From positions 868,001 to 932,000 of the forward strand of contig JACTVC010000008.1 in NCBI GenBank assembly GCA_018417955.1: DNA of 64,000 bases. The letters are read 5' to 3'. Positions 22,526 to 34,162 of this stretch are shown here, piece by piece (positions within the stretch are counted from its first letter, which is position 1; each line of letters begins with the position of its first letter). The notes under the pieces are model-generated. The model was not told the DNA's origin, ran no database searches, and saw only the letters and a program-made list of their open reading frames with translations. The position numbers and the translations under genes were made by a program. This DNA is from Laccaria trichodermophora. Its lineage: Eukaryota; Basidiomycota; Agaricomycetes; Agaricales; Hydnangiaceae.

Positions 22526-23800
22526 GGTGTATGTAGATGAAGTACTCATTGCTAATACTACCAATCTACAGCATGTGGACTGATCATTACTTACTGTCTG
22601 TTGGAAAATCTTGATGAATCAGTGAAGATATCCTAAATATTCCCACTACATTAGTAGTGGGTTTTGTGGGCCAGCCAAACTAGGAAACTTTGCTCATGTG
22701 GATAGTCATGTGTCAGTAAAGTCACATGATCATCCTCCTTTCCTTGTGAGTTGCTGTGAGCAACTTTGATCTCTCTTGCTTTCATAAAATAAATTTACAG
22801 TTTATCTATTTGTATGGAGAGTCTGTGTCTATCGCTGTGAGAAATCTGTGTTGTTTTAGTGGTCTGTAGAATATCATACAGTATACACAGACCTGTCAAC
22901 GACTTTGGGAATGTAGGTGTTGTTTCCATCACAAGCAATTCTTTATTGGCCTTGATTATTAAGAAAGCACCTAAGCACTTGCTGTATTGACTTTTTATTT
23001 TCAATTTGTGAATATTTTATAGGGGGGAAATCTCCAGTCTGATTGCCAGGTGATGAGCAGTGGCCCCCTTGCGATTTGGCACCAATGGAGCTCTTGAAGA
23101 GAAGCAAAAATAAAAGGATCAAATTGAGAATAACATGAGATGTATGTACCAAAGGCTGAGTGACAAGCAGCATTATTCAATGTATGTAACATTATCATAA
23201 GAATAACCAGATTCAACATAAAACAAAACCAAGTCAACCAACAATCAAAATAGGGTGTAGTGGGCCATGTGGCTTGCTGCCCTACATCTTTAAAATATAA
23301 ACTCTTATTTTGCCCACAATGTTGGTGAGGAGGCACATGATCCATCCTTGGCATGTGCCATATGGATGATGTGGCCATGTGGAAAATATGGAGTGTCCTG
23401 AGGTCTTTTCTCTCCTCCATGAGTTCCTATTCTGCTAGATTCCAAGTGGAAAGTTGGAATTTTAATGGAAAGCAATTGGCTGGAGCATCAGCTATTTTGA
23501 TTTCCAATTCCATGGAAATTCCCACTTTTTCTGAGGAATTTCAACAGAAATGGTTAGATTCTGGAACTTGCCAGGAATTACATTTGACAGAATCTATGAA
23601 ATTCCATTGGAATGCCATGGGAAGCAGCAGAACTGCACTGTCAAAAATAATGTTATTGGCAAGAATTGAATGTTAATGAATGGAGAAGGGTTGAAGGAAT
23701 CCCAAGGCTGAAGATGTTCCTGGTGAGTAGTTCTGAATTTGTATTGATATTGCTTTGGCCATTCCCACAGGCTCTGCTGAGAGTCAGACTGCTTTATTTC
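22526..23800. other. CpG-poor non-coding stretch
   Basis: Very few CG dinucleotides; A/T-rich. Around 23430-23640 there are repeated and inverted words of the type GGAATTTC/GAAATTCC and CCATGG, suggesting a small palindromic element. No gene is supported. Confidence 0.35.
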
Positions 23801-23839
23801 AATAAGCTGTCCAATAGTGTTGATTTTTGCATGAGAGGT

Positions 23840-25200
23840 GAGATCAGCATATTTACAGTGGTATGAAAAATCTTTTCCTTCCTGGTGTGAAATCAAAAGC
23901 CAGTAACCTCTAAAATTGCCAGGCATATTTTACCATCTGAGTTCACCAAAAATGCTTCAAGATTGTTGACTTTCATGAGTGTTTCGTCATTGTTCTTATT
24001 GTCATCAAATAGATCTCCAAATCCTGATTTTTGGGAGTCCTCAATCACTTGTTCTTGAGACTGAAATGTGCACATTGTAACTCTCTTCTAGTGCTTTGGT
24101 GCCAATGTTGTGACTAGGGGATCTTTCAAAGTCTTCTTCCCTTCAACATTAAGAGTCCATGAAAAAGTCTTTGGAGGGACTTCAGCCTCATCTCCACCAC
24201 CATTGCAGCAAAATAATTATCAAATTCCATCCTAATGGGGATATCTTCAAAATCTTCATCTCAGGTATGGGGTCTTGTCTTTCTAAGTACTTGCATTGGG
24301 AACAGCAGTGTTTGAGTTGGGCTGAGGGGTTGGTGATGTACTAACCCATTGTGGATTGCTCTGAGTTGCAACTGATGATCCATCTGAAGTAGAGGGAACA
24401 TTTGTGGGCACTGATTTTTTGTCCTCAGAGTGAGTATCATCAGGACTAGACTTAAAGCCAACATAGGCACCTCCAATTAGGTGAAGAAGATCAGTTTGTG
24501 GTTTAAAAAATGTCTTGCTGAGATTGTAATCATTGAAGACTTAATCACTTATGGCCATGGTCTAAATCTGGGTTTTCACTTAGCTGCTCAATGTCAAAAC
24601 TCCACACATGGTCCTTTGTTTGACAATCACCAAAAAGACCATCAAGCTGGTCCAAGATCAGACAGTTCATCAAGAGGGATTTTGATGCAGATTACATGTC
24701 ACACTTGATGAAATGAAGAATTGCTGTCACTTTCTAATGTCCAAAAACTTCCAATCAGGACTCACCAAATGGATGGGTACAAATGGATTGAGAATGGATA
24801 TCTGAATCCATTAGGCAAATTTATCACCCATTTCAGTCTTGTCCAATGGAGACAAAATAATTGGAACAGGCATATAATGGTCCTTTCATGCATAAGGTGC
24901 AATGGCAACAACCATAGCATCATTGCCAAAGCAAATCTTTTTATGTGGGTCCAATTTACTGAACAAGACTTTGTAAATGAACAGTTTCAATATACTTCAA
25001 ATCTATGACCTTTGTGTTCACATTCTTGGAATGTTCATGGCACAAACCAATAATGTGGTTCCATTAAAAACAGTATCAGCATTTACTCTCAATTGCCAAA
25101 CCACTGAACATCAGAATATTTCCTGGTGTACCATTTAGATATGGTGTTGGTGGTGGCCTTAATTCTGGGTCAAATATACAGTCATATTTTGGCTAGCTTC
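23840..25200 (-). pseudogene. Decayed CpG-depleted ORF remnant
   Basis: Minus-strand protein-like stretches lie in different frames and are separated by stops. They include an Asp/Asn-rich segment with LVNSDGKICLAILEVTGFDF near 24075-23890, a Ser/Pro/Thr-rich segment (KSVPTNVPSTSDGSS) near 24440, and a stretch with PLDKTEMGDKFA near 24850. The stops fit CG-to-TG/CA decay. It resembles a mobile-element-associated Agaricomycete protein, but the family is not certain. Confidence 0.35.
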
Positions 25201-25263
25201 TTCAGGAAATGGTTCTCCAATTGACAGGGTGAGTCAAGGAATTTCAGGTTACTCACTACAAAT

Positions 25264-25882
25264 GACACAGTCCTGAATCAAACAGGGATCCTCTGGTCAG
25301 AGGAGCTTCCTAGCCTACAGAGGATGTGCCTCTGCCACTACTAAAACCCTAGCAATTGGGCAAAGCTGATGTAGGGCTTTGGACTACAACCAGTTGAGTG
25401 TGGAGGCTGCTCAGGAAATTTCCATAGGGCAGGGGCCTGATTTTGAAGCTCCTTATGCCTAGTGGAGTTGCATATCCTCCAGATGTGTGAGCTGTTACAC
25501 CACTAGGTTGTTATCGGTAGCTGGAGAAGGCCAGTTGAAGTAGAGACCAGGGGAGGTGGAGGCAAGCTGTTGAATGAGGAAAAAACATTCAAGTTGCCAG
25601 TCTCAGAATGGCATGATGCAAGTGACCTAGTCCTGAATCGAACAGAGTGTCTCTGGCTGAAGATTACATCCCTCAATTTACAGACTCTCCAGATGTGTAA
25701 GCCTTTACACCACTAGGCCGTTGTCTATGGCTCACGAAGATTGGGTAAAGTCGAGATTAGGTGTAGGATTTGTCCGTAAAAGGATTGGCACACTGGTGAC
25801 ACATTTACGACCTAGTCCCGAATCGAACAGGATCTCTGGCTGAAGTCAGCATATTTTTTAATATTCTCCAGATAAGCGCACG
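25264..25882 (-). repeat. Minus-strand tRNA-like array upstream of the intact USP gene
   Basis: A CpG-decayed unit begins at 25264 (TCGAAC changed to TCAAAC). A 5' half unit lies at about 25470-25510. A full unit lies at 25624-25719. A unit with its 5' end deleted lies at 25809-25882. The boundary near 25470 marks where CpG-poor DNA gives way to the block shared with 10-13 kb. Confidence 0.65.
25624..25719 (-). tRNA. tRNA-like unit
   Basis: Acceptor arms GGCCTAG/CTAGGTC (one G-U) with B box GTTCGATTC; the T-stem has a mismatch. A T6 tract lies about 39 nt downstream (25580-25585 on the complement). Confidence 0.45.
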
Positions 25883-26215
25883 TCGTATAATACCCTTTAA
25901 ACGAGGCTGGGTAAGTCATGTGGCAAGGCATCCGAGCGACGTTCAGGCCCAGTAGATCAGAGAAGGATACGCCGGCATCAAGAAGCTCTGACTAGAGTAA
26001 TCCTCGAGTAGTAGACGCATTATCCCGACGTGTTGCTGCGGTAGTCGTCATGAAGCACAGCGGCCGCAGAGAATACTTGGCAGCAGTTGAGGATATGAGC
26101 TTGGTGGCTGCGAGAACACGTGTCTAGTATAAACGCAGTCCTCGCAAACGGGCGTCAACACAACCGGCAACCACTTTCTTCCACAACTCAATTCCCTTTC
26201 TCTTCTTCACTCCCA
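25883..26215 (+). promoter_or_regulatory. Spacer / likely promoter of the intact USP gene
   Basis: Nearly identical to 12911-13245, with the AGCACAGCGGCCGC palindrome near 26055 and a C/T-rich run just before the start codon at 26216. An upstream in-frame ATG at 26120 exists in this copy, but 26216 (MAKSK) is conserved as an ATG in the copies that keep this end. Confidence 0.45.
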
Positions 26216-29200
26216 ATGGCAAAGTCAAAGCCACTAACTGCACAAGAACTCTACAGACAGAGAAGACAACGCGAAGAAGAGGAAAAGTTCGCATATCTAC
26301 CCCCTGGGTTGATCAATCATGGTAATACGTGCTTTATGAACTCTGTGCTTCAAGGCGTGCGTTTCTCGCCTTAATCTTGCTTTCGGATGTCTTACTTATC
26401 GCTTTCATATACTAGTTGATTGCTACACACCTCCTGAACGATCTGGTTCACTTTACGCCCATCCCACCATCGGTTCAACGATTCTCTTCGACCCCTTTAG
26501 CCTCACGACGATCCCCGCAGCTCACGAATGGACATCACCTGAGCGAGGAATGGGATAAGCCCTGGGTTAACAGCATGCCGATCGGAGATATGTTTTTGAG
26601 TCTGATGTACAAGTCATGGGAAGCACAGGCGCGCAGACAGAGGGAGGTTCTCAGCCCAAGGTATGTCTTCCTCACATTTCTTACCCGGGAGATCTGACAT
26701 CAGTTTTTATTCGAAGGTCGGTGCTTGGAACTCTCGGGCAGAAATACGATCAATACCTAGACTTTGCACAGCAAGACGCGCACGAGTTTCTAAGGATATT
26801 ACTAGACGCGATGCGAATGGAAGAACAAGACATTATCAAAAAGCGTCAACCGCCTCCTAAGAAACGACGTCGAACAACACTAACTCCCGCCGACCCAAAT
26901 GCGCCACTCTCCCCCGCACCCCCGCCTTCACCCATACTAAACGAAGAAGACAAACTCATCTCATTCGTCGACATGATTTTCGGGGGCCAACTGACGAGTA
27001 TACTCATCTGCCAGAAATGTAAACACATTTCACAGACCTACGAAGATTTCAACGACATCAGTTTAAGCATCAAACCGGAGGACTACGCGCATCGAAAACG
27101 AGACAGGTTAAAGAACTTTGCAAAGCGTTTTACGACTTTTCCATCGTCAAGTTCCGCAGCTAGTTCCACCGCGAAGCCCCTTTCCACCGTCCAGCGACCG
27201 TCCTCTGTCCCCCCCAGTTCGACTGCCTTTCGCGAAGAGAGGGAGGTGCTGAACGTAGAGACGCACGATGATGCTACGCGGAGACGGAGCTTGGATCTAC
27301 CAACGGAGAAAGGAGAAGATGCGGAGACGCCGTCCCCTGTGACGTCGAAAGAGGAGGAGGTGGATAGTGATAACTCGCACGTCCTGGTGAACGCTACTGG
27401 TCCGGAGGATAAACATGTTGAGTTTGTGGATGTGCGGCGGGGGAAGAAGGACAAGGAGAAGGAAAAGAAGGAGGAGAAAAAGGAGGAAAAGAAGGAGAAG
27501 GAGAAGAAGGGGGACGATGGGTGGGCGAAGTTGGGGAGGAGGATCAGCCTCACGGTTGGTCTGGGGAAACCTCGGGATAGGAAGAGTCGATCGATGGAAC
27601 GGATGGGGACGTTGGAGGATGAGGCGGTTACTAACCCGACGAAGAGCACCCCCAGCTGGCCATCGACGTATGCCCTCTCTTCCTTGACTTCCAAGACGGA
27701 GTCTTCACCACCTGAAATTCAAGTCTCACCGCCCTCTGCTAAACCGTCGTCCTCAACAATAACACCTAATACCAACCCCACAACAACTGCTCCCCGCTTC
27801 CCCAACGTCCAACGAAGCAAGTCGCCCAAACCACCTAAACCAACCGCAGCAGAGACAGAGTACCTCCGCAAAATTCTCGCGGACGTTGGGGCAGGCCCAC
27901 CAAATCCATTCAACGCCCTGTTCAAACCTATCCCGCACCCTCATCTGCACCACCACCACCACCACCATCACGCAGGGCCAGGCATCGGCACAGGTGCTGG
28001 TGGCGGTCGATCAGCATCCATCGGAGGAGGAGGAGGAAGATCGGTATCGACGGGCGGTGGACCGGGCGGTTCTGGTTCTGCACAGGGTGTATGGTTGGGG
28101 ATGAGCCAGTTTAGTGGGATCGAGGATTGTTTGAGGATGTTCACGGCTGTGGAGGTGTTGGATGGGGAGAATATGGTTGGGTGTCGGAGGTGTTGGAAAA
28201 TTGCGAATGGGGTGGATGTGAAGGGGAATGGGTTGAGGGATGGGGAAGAGGACGAGGAGTCGGGTGATGAGGGGGGCGGGAGTGGGCAGGTCGAGAAGGA
28301 GGTGGTGGTGCAGCAGCAGGTGGAGGAAAAGAAGGTGGAGGAAACGAAGGTTAATGTGCTGGAAGATCCGACGACGGTTCAGCAGAAACGTACGCTCAAA
28401 CACGCTCTTCCTCCGCTGTCCCCTCCACCCGTACACATACCAACATCCATGTCCACGCCCACGATGATGTTCTACAAACATCTGAACACGAGTGCGGTAG
28501 AAAGCCAGCGTTCGATATCATCCCTTCCTATCACGACGGATGACGTGGCGTCTTCGACAGATGATGCCATGACTTCGACGGATGATACCACGGACCTCGG
28601 TTCTTCGGCTGCTACGAGCGTAGAGTATCTCGAGTTGAAGAGCGAAGAGTCACTTGGACCGGGTGGGATGCCCATTCCTTCAATTCAGACGACCGCGCCG
28701 CTCGATGGGACGACAGGATTAATATCGCCTCCAGACGCACTCACCCGCTCATCATCAACTTCTTCTGCTTATTCTACCGGAACATTGCCCACCAGCAACG
28801 GCCCGCTGAGCAACGCCAATGGTATCGTCGTCGCTCCTAGCCCACGGATTGGCTCGATATACCAGAATCAAACTATTGCTAGCTCAGGGTCGTTACCTAT
28901 CCCACCAATGCAGAGGCATCATAACAGGCGCAAGGACACGTTCAACAATGCCACGGACGAAGATGATAGTTCTGGGAGTGGTGATGAGAGCGAGGGTTCT
29001 GTGTCCGGCGACTCGTTCATCTCACCTGGCTCGACGCCACCTGAAGCAATGGGGTCGCGTCAACAGCTCACTGCATCCACCAGTTCAAATTTATCGCCTT
29101 CACCGCCTAATACCACAACCCAACCCGCACCCACAACAACAACAACGAAAAAACTCCCTCGGCCGCCTAAACCAGTGATAATGCGACCTGCGTACAAACG

Positions 29201-29769
29201 CTACCTTGTCGCTACGCCTCCGCCAGTACTCGTCGTCCACTTAAAGCGGTTCCAGCAAATCGCAAAAACGCATTTGATTTCGTTCTCTCATGGGTTTAAG
29301 AAATTGGACGATTACGTGACGTTCCCTGAGTACCTTGACTTGGCGCCTTTTTTGGCGCCAAGGAAGGAGGATTATGGGTTGGGGAAGAGGAGGAAGGGTG
29401 GGGTTGATGGAAAGAGGGGGAAGGGAGAGAGGTGTATGTATCGGTTGTATGCTGTCGTGGTGCACATCGGGAATATGGTCTGCCTTTGCTTTGCTTTCTT
29501 GGTATCCATGGGCTAATGGTGTATTATAGCTTGGAGGTCATTACGTTTCGTACACTGCGCTCCCTTCTCAATCGCCCGGTGCGGATTCACCAAGACGGAC
29601 AGAGTCTTATACCATGGAGAACGGTGCGACTTCGAAATCTGCACAGAGCAAGCCGGGTCACGAACGAGAAAGGCAGTGGGCGTATATTAGTGATACGACG
29701 GTGAGGTTGACGACTTTGGAGGAGGTGTTGCATGCCAAGGCGTATATCTGTATGTATGAGCGGGTTTGA
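26216..29769 (+). CDS. Ubiquitin carboxyl-terminal hydrolase, USP/UBP family (peptidase C19), intact
   Basis: Removes ubiquitin from proteins by cysteine-protease chemistry. Exons 26216-26356, 26416-26660, 26717-29477 and 29530-29769 join in frame to 1128 codons. Introns are 59, 56 and 52 nt; the donors are GTGCGT, GTATGT and GTCTGC. The Cys box NHGNTCFMNSVLQ has catalytic Cys39. QQDAHEF lies near 147-153. A CxxC pair at 227/230 and a later GCRRCWK pair form the zinc-finger-like fingers. HLKRFQ and VVHIGNM-LGGHY place catalytic His at about 1053, and QWAYISD supplies the third box. The domain is split by a Lys/Glu-rich run, a His-rich run and long Ser/Thr/Pro-rich inserts, as in fungal UBP16/USP45-type enzymes (family-level guess). 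It lies head-to-head with the tRNA-like array. It is the only copy in the window with all catalytic boxes. Confidence 0.88.
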
Positions 29770-30538
29770 GCGAGTGCATGTTCACGGGCGCGGTGTTGAC
29801 GTGAGGAGACTTGAGGTCTCTGGAGTCTGGACGATGTGTTTATATTATTATTAGAGAACATTTGAACGCTTTGCTAGTATGTAGATTGTACGAAGGTTAC
29901 TGTCAGTGTTAGAAGTAAATGTTGTCCTGCTTTCAGGCTGAGGAGCCCGACCAATTGGCAACGGCTGACGAAGAGGAAAGTTACAAATTTAGAGACATAG
30001 TACGCACCATAGCACAGATTTCAAGGGCGTATTTTTACTCTTCGTCGTGTGGAATTCTATCTTAGCGTTGGAGAGGTTTTTCAGAATGAGGGAAAGAGAA
30101 GTGACGATCACATGCCAAGTTGGTGCCGACGATGCGGCGGCTTGTCTCCGACTCCAGTCATTTGCTTTCTTCCCATCTCCCCTCCTTCCGAGTCCTTCGC
30201 TTGCTCTCTCAGAGGCTCTCAGGCTCTGCCAGCTATAGTATTCTCTGCGGCCGCTCTGGACCGTGACAAGTACGGCCGTCAATTGCTGCGGTATGCTGGC
30301 AGTAGCGGGCTTGAATCTGAATTTCTATAATCTGCCACCTTACTGCGAGCAAAGGTTAACACTCCAAATCATAGCCGAAGGTCCTAGGGAACGGCGCAGT
30401 ACACTCTTCGCAAGATTTCCTTCACCGAATTGAATGACCAACAGACGACTCCAACAAAATTTCCCATCATCATAACAACATCATAATACTGCCCTTCCCA
30501 TATGCTTTACACAACCTCTAGTACTCAGCATATTGTAT
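29770..30538. other. Intergenic, with a relic of the USP upstream spacer
   Basis: About 30235-30310 carries the TATTCTCTGCGGCCGCT word found upstream of the other USP copies, in plus orientation, followed at 30539 by plus-strand tRNA-like units. This suggests a block whose USP gene has been lost. No other gene is supported. Confidence 0.45.
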
Positions 30539-30867
30539 GACCTAGTGGCATAATGGTACGCTCATCTGGAGAATATCTAGTGACCCCAGGCGTTACATTT
30601 CGCCAGAGGGTTTCTGTTCGATGATCGATCCAGGACTAGGTCTTCAACCCGCCTCACTGAGTTGATTACGTTTTTGGACTCGAAGATTCCTTACCTTGAT
30701 GTTGACTGGCCTACGCGGCTGAGGCTTTGTACAGCGACATCTCTATTAGCCAGAGGGTTCCTGTCTAATTCGGGACCAGTGGGTCATGCTCGAGTCATAT
30801 AAGACCACTAATTTTTGGGCCAGAGCCATTGCTCGACCTTGGCCACACTTCGTCAGCTCTTGGCACC

Positions 30868-30961
30868 GACCTAGTGGTGTAACGGCTCGCACATCTGGCG
30901 GATATCCCACTGCAACAGTACCCTGTAGCCAGAGGATTCCTGTTCGACTCAGGACCGGGTC
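30868..30961 (+). tRNA. tRNA-like unit
   Basis: Acceptor arms GACCTAG / CCGGGTC pair 6 of 7. Perfect A box (TGGTGTAACGG) and T-arm TCCTG/CAGGA. A T5 tract follows about 23 nt downstream (30984-30988). Confidence 0.45.
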
Positions 30962-31721
30962 ATTCCCCATTCAGCACGCCCTATTTTTAGTAGTCTGAAG
31001 CTTTACATTAACCTTACCCATCCTTCGCCAGGGTTTACGGTGACGACGTAACATCTTGACCATAATGGCTTGGATGCCCCCCAACCAGAAGGTTTATTCG
31101 GGACTGCGTCGATGACTTGAATATTTGTCGATTACTATCGGTTCGACACATATAGTGACAAATAACGGCATAACGGCTCGCACACTGGCATCTGGCGAAT
31201 TTTGGTCACTAGCGAGGTTCCCGCTCAATTCAGAACTAGGTTAACTATGGTCAGAAATGCTTTCCAGGCTACACTTCCTGCCTCACGAGTTTAGTCAACC
31301 TTTGCCAGTGGCAGAAACAACAGAGGGGTCCTGTCCATTCAGAACTGGGTCATCGTCAAACTTGCTGATAGCTTTCTTCAACCTAAGGCCGAGTCACCTC
31401 GGCTGACGACTCTCCAGGTCTGGTACGCCGTAAACTTAACACGCCCTGTGAAAGGTTCCTGTCGAATCAGGACCAATGTGGAATCAGTCTTACACCCTCT
31501 CTTTCTGGCAAGTTTGAAAAGTCAGATGCTTCAGTTTTGGGTACTAGTATAGTGTGCCCTCCCCACAGTGCCACGTCTGAATATTATCATTGCTAGCACT
31601 GTCATCCTTTCCAAGCAGACTCATGCCTTATATTGTCATTCTCCATGATTCGTGTTATTTGCTTTCGGTCAAAGCTTTACCCCGACTTCACAAAACCTTC
31701 CTTTGGATGAGTATTGGTAAT

Positions 31722-31821
31722 GGCCTGGTGGTGTAATGACTGCAAGCGCATCTGGAGAATATAGTGTTCCATGGTAATAGGATCTCAGCCAAACGGTTCC
31801 TGTTCGATTCAGGACCAGGTC
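31722..31821 (+). tRNA. tRNA-like unit with covariant acceptor
   Basis: Acceptor arms GGCCTGG and CCAGGTC pair 7 of 7. Position 6 is G-C here instead of A-T, a compensated change. A box TGGTGTAATGA and B box GTTCGATTC are present. It sits directly beside the MITE-like element. Confidence 0.5.
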
Positions 31822-31884
31822 AATGGGCAATTGCTATTCATCGAAAAAATTTTCATCCGGCCCAACGGCGAAATTCTTGATATC

Positions 31885-32625
31885 AACATCAGGAAAATGA
31901 TTTTTTTCTGTAGTTTGGCCATATTTACATAGCCTCTGTAGGCTCTGTAGGTCAACATAGGTTTATCATTACCTCTGTAGACTGTGGTAGGTACAAAAGC
32001 TATTTTGAGCCTACAGTAGACTATTGAAATAAATCTTGCCTCATCAAGAATCTGGAATGATACTGACATGATATCACAGTAAACAGAGATGCAAAGAAAG
32101 TTATGATCATAATGCAGTATATATCATACAAGCTGCCCTGGGCCCCAATATTTTAGACATAATCCTCATTGTGGTGTTAATGTGCAGTGGGTGTTAATGA
32201 TTTTTCTAAAAGGTTGCTTTCAACACTGATGGTATGTATGGTATAAACAGATGTCTGTTTCAAATGCTCTAGTAGACTAGCTGTTAAGTTGTGTACAAAA
32301 TAATCACTAATGTAAGCCTTTCCATGAGGCTTTGAGTTCAACTCCTGTAGGATGCAATATTTATTTACTAAGTTCCCATCCTAAGTACAACTTGAATTTC
32401 TGAAATATGAACAAGTAAATATGTGGCACAGTGAGCACCTCAGGAAGAGGTGAATTACATTTTTGGTAGAAGGGGGTTGAGATACAGTACCTATGGCAAC
32501 CTACCACCAGCCTACATAGGGTACTCAGTGACCTATGAGACCTATATATCAGGGGTCAACCTAATAAGCTATAGTTCCTATATAGGCTACATAGACCTAC
32601 ATAGATTTCAAATGTTTTCCTGATG
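31885..32625. mobile_element. MITE-like element with CATCAGGAAAA inverted ends
   Basis: CATCAGGAAAA near 31889 is mirrored by TTTTCCTGATG near 32613. Inside, words of the type CTACATAG/CTGTAGG occur near both ends in opposite orientation, and CpG is scarce. No coding capacity. It lies between two tRNA-like units. Confidence 0.4.
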
Positions 32626-32718
32626 AATACCCTGCTAATTTGTCACTCTGCCCTGTTGGTTTAAAGCCTAAGACAACCCCCTCCTCAAATGATTTACAAC
32701 TCAGCATAAGTATCGTAT

Positions 32719-32832
32719 GACCTTGTTGCATAATGGTACGCAGATCTGGAGAATCTCCAGTGACATTGAGCATTCAAGTTGAATATTGAATTTGATCATC
32801 CAGAGCCCCTGTTCGATTCAGGCGAGATAGTC
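32719..32832 (+). tRNA. Diverged tRNA-like unit
   Basis: Begins GACCTTG, has a weak A box (TTGCATAATGG), an intact GTTCGATTC B box and a degenerate 3' arm. The insert is longer than usual. Likely a pseudogene of the family. Confidence 0.35.
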
Positions 32833-33077
32833 AATGCAATGCTATCACAGTATTGAAACCCTTTTACAAACGGATCCACACTACATAGTACAAACTTCAC
32901 CCTTTATCAACATTTAATAACAGTGAGACTACGTCTGATCAGCTTGAACAAAAATCAGAACTCCCGCCGTTCGATTTTTGGTTAAGATGTTTTGGACTGT
33001 TTACCACATCTGCTTCTAAAACCATGTCGTAACAGTCTCACCTCCATACTTTCATCTCCTACAACCATCTTCACAAA

Positions 33078-33922
33078 ATGGGATATTGGGAGGACAACTA
33101 CGGCGACAACGTCGACTTCGTTAATCCCGATGATGCCAACTGGCAGAGAGATCCCCAACCCCCCGAAGGCGTTCCTCCTATCAAAAGGGTAGAACGACCT
33201 GAATCTGAATGGGATACGGCGAAGTGGGGGAAGTCAAAGTTTGAGGTGGGGGTGAGTAGCCTATTTGTACCAGGGCCTCGATCTGAATATTGGTTCCCAA
33301 GAACATCGTGAACAAAACAGGGGCTAAATCACAATTCCTCGTTAGTTCCCTTATTTCTTTTTCTTTCGGGGAAGAGGTAACGCGGGTTGTGAAGTAGCTT
33401 ACCGACAAAGAACTTCTTCCCCTTTTTTATAAAAAAGCATACAACTCCATGGGATTCAAAACCACGAAGAACTATGATAAATTGAAGGTTGAACGAACCG
33501 CTTGGGAGAAGTATGGTGGGCCAACGGGTTTGAAGGCTGCGTGCATATTCATTTTTTTCATCCTAAGCTGTCATGATTTAGCAATGAATTTTAGCAAGGC
33601 GGACAAGAAGAATGGTGTTAAACTTCTGGTAAATACCCCCCTTCATTTCAGGATCGCAATCGTAACTCAATAAACCCTTGTATCTTAGGCATCTCCATCT
33701 ACCCCTCGAAAGACGAAATCGTCCACCTCGCAAGCCAAAGGCGCGAAAGCGACGATGTTGGGCTCCAACGCAAGTCCAAGCAAGGGCTCACACAAAAGTT
33801 CCAGCGGGGGCTCCGGCTCTTGTGAAAGTCCTATCAAGGGCCTCAACGAATTCGAAAGTCCTAGCAAGGGAAATTTGCATTCAAAGAGACAAAAATCCTT
33901 TGCGTTCATCGATCTCACCTGA
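33078..33922 (+). CDS. Uncharacterised four-exon protein, 194 aa
   Basis: Exons 33078-33251, 33398-33540, 33595-33628 and 33689-33922 join in frame. Donors are GTGAGT, GTGCAT and GTAAAT; acceptors are GTAG, TTAG and TTAG. The N-terminus is acidic and Trp-rich (MGYWEDNYGDNVDFVNPDD). The middle is basic (KELLPLFYKKAYNSMGFKTT). The tail is Ser/Lys-rich with repeated SPSKG/SPIKG motifs resembling proline-directed kinase sites, ending FAFIDLT. No family recognised. The small third exon (34 nt) is inferred from frame continuity. A nuclear or chromatin role would be a guess from composition only. Confidence 0.6.
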
Positions 33923-34162
33923 TTGACGGGCCGCTATGAGGGGTTCTTTGGAATAGTTTTGATTTCTCTGGCTCCTCTTCTCATATATCTGCCAGTGGGC
34001 GATACTTACTTATGGACGGATGGACTCTTTCTTTGTGGTGCATTTTGTGATTTGGGTTCAAGTGGCCTCAGCAGTGCACGTATTTATTGATAATTTTAGT
34101 TCTTCCGTGTAATTTGGACTCCCGAGAAAAGGTGCGAAGCGAATATGGAATTACGACGAACT

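Larger units (their letters stand above)
30539..31821 (+). repeat. Degenerate plus-strand tRNA-like array
   Basis: Units at 30539-30642 (8-nt duplication in the T-loop), 30745-30786 (3' half), 30868-30961, 31163-31241 (degenerate), 31311-31351 (3' half) and 31722-31821. No linked USP coding sequence is left, although the upstream spacer relic precedes the array. Confidence 0.65.

Noticed and set aside
30047..30330. Plus-strand ORF near 30.1 kb
   Set aside because: Overlaps a relic of the USP upstream spacer and has no splice partner or domain.
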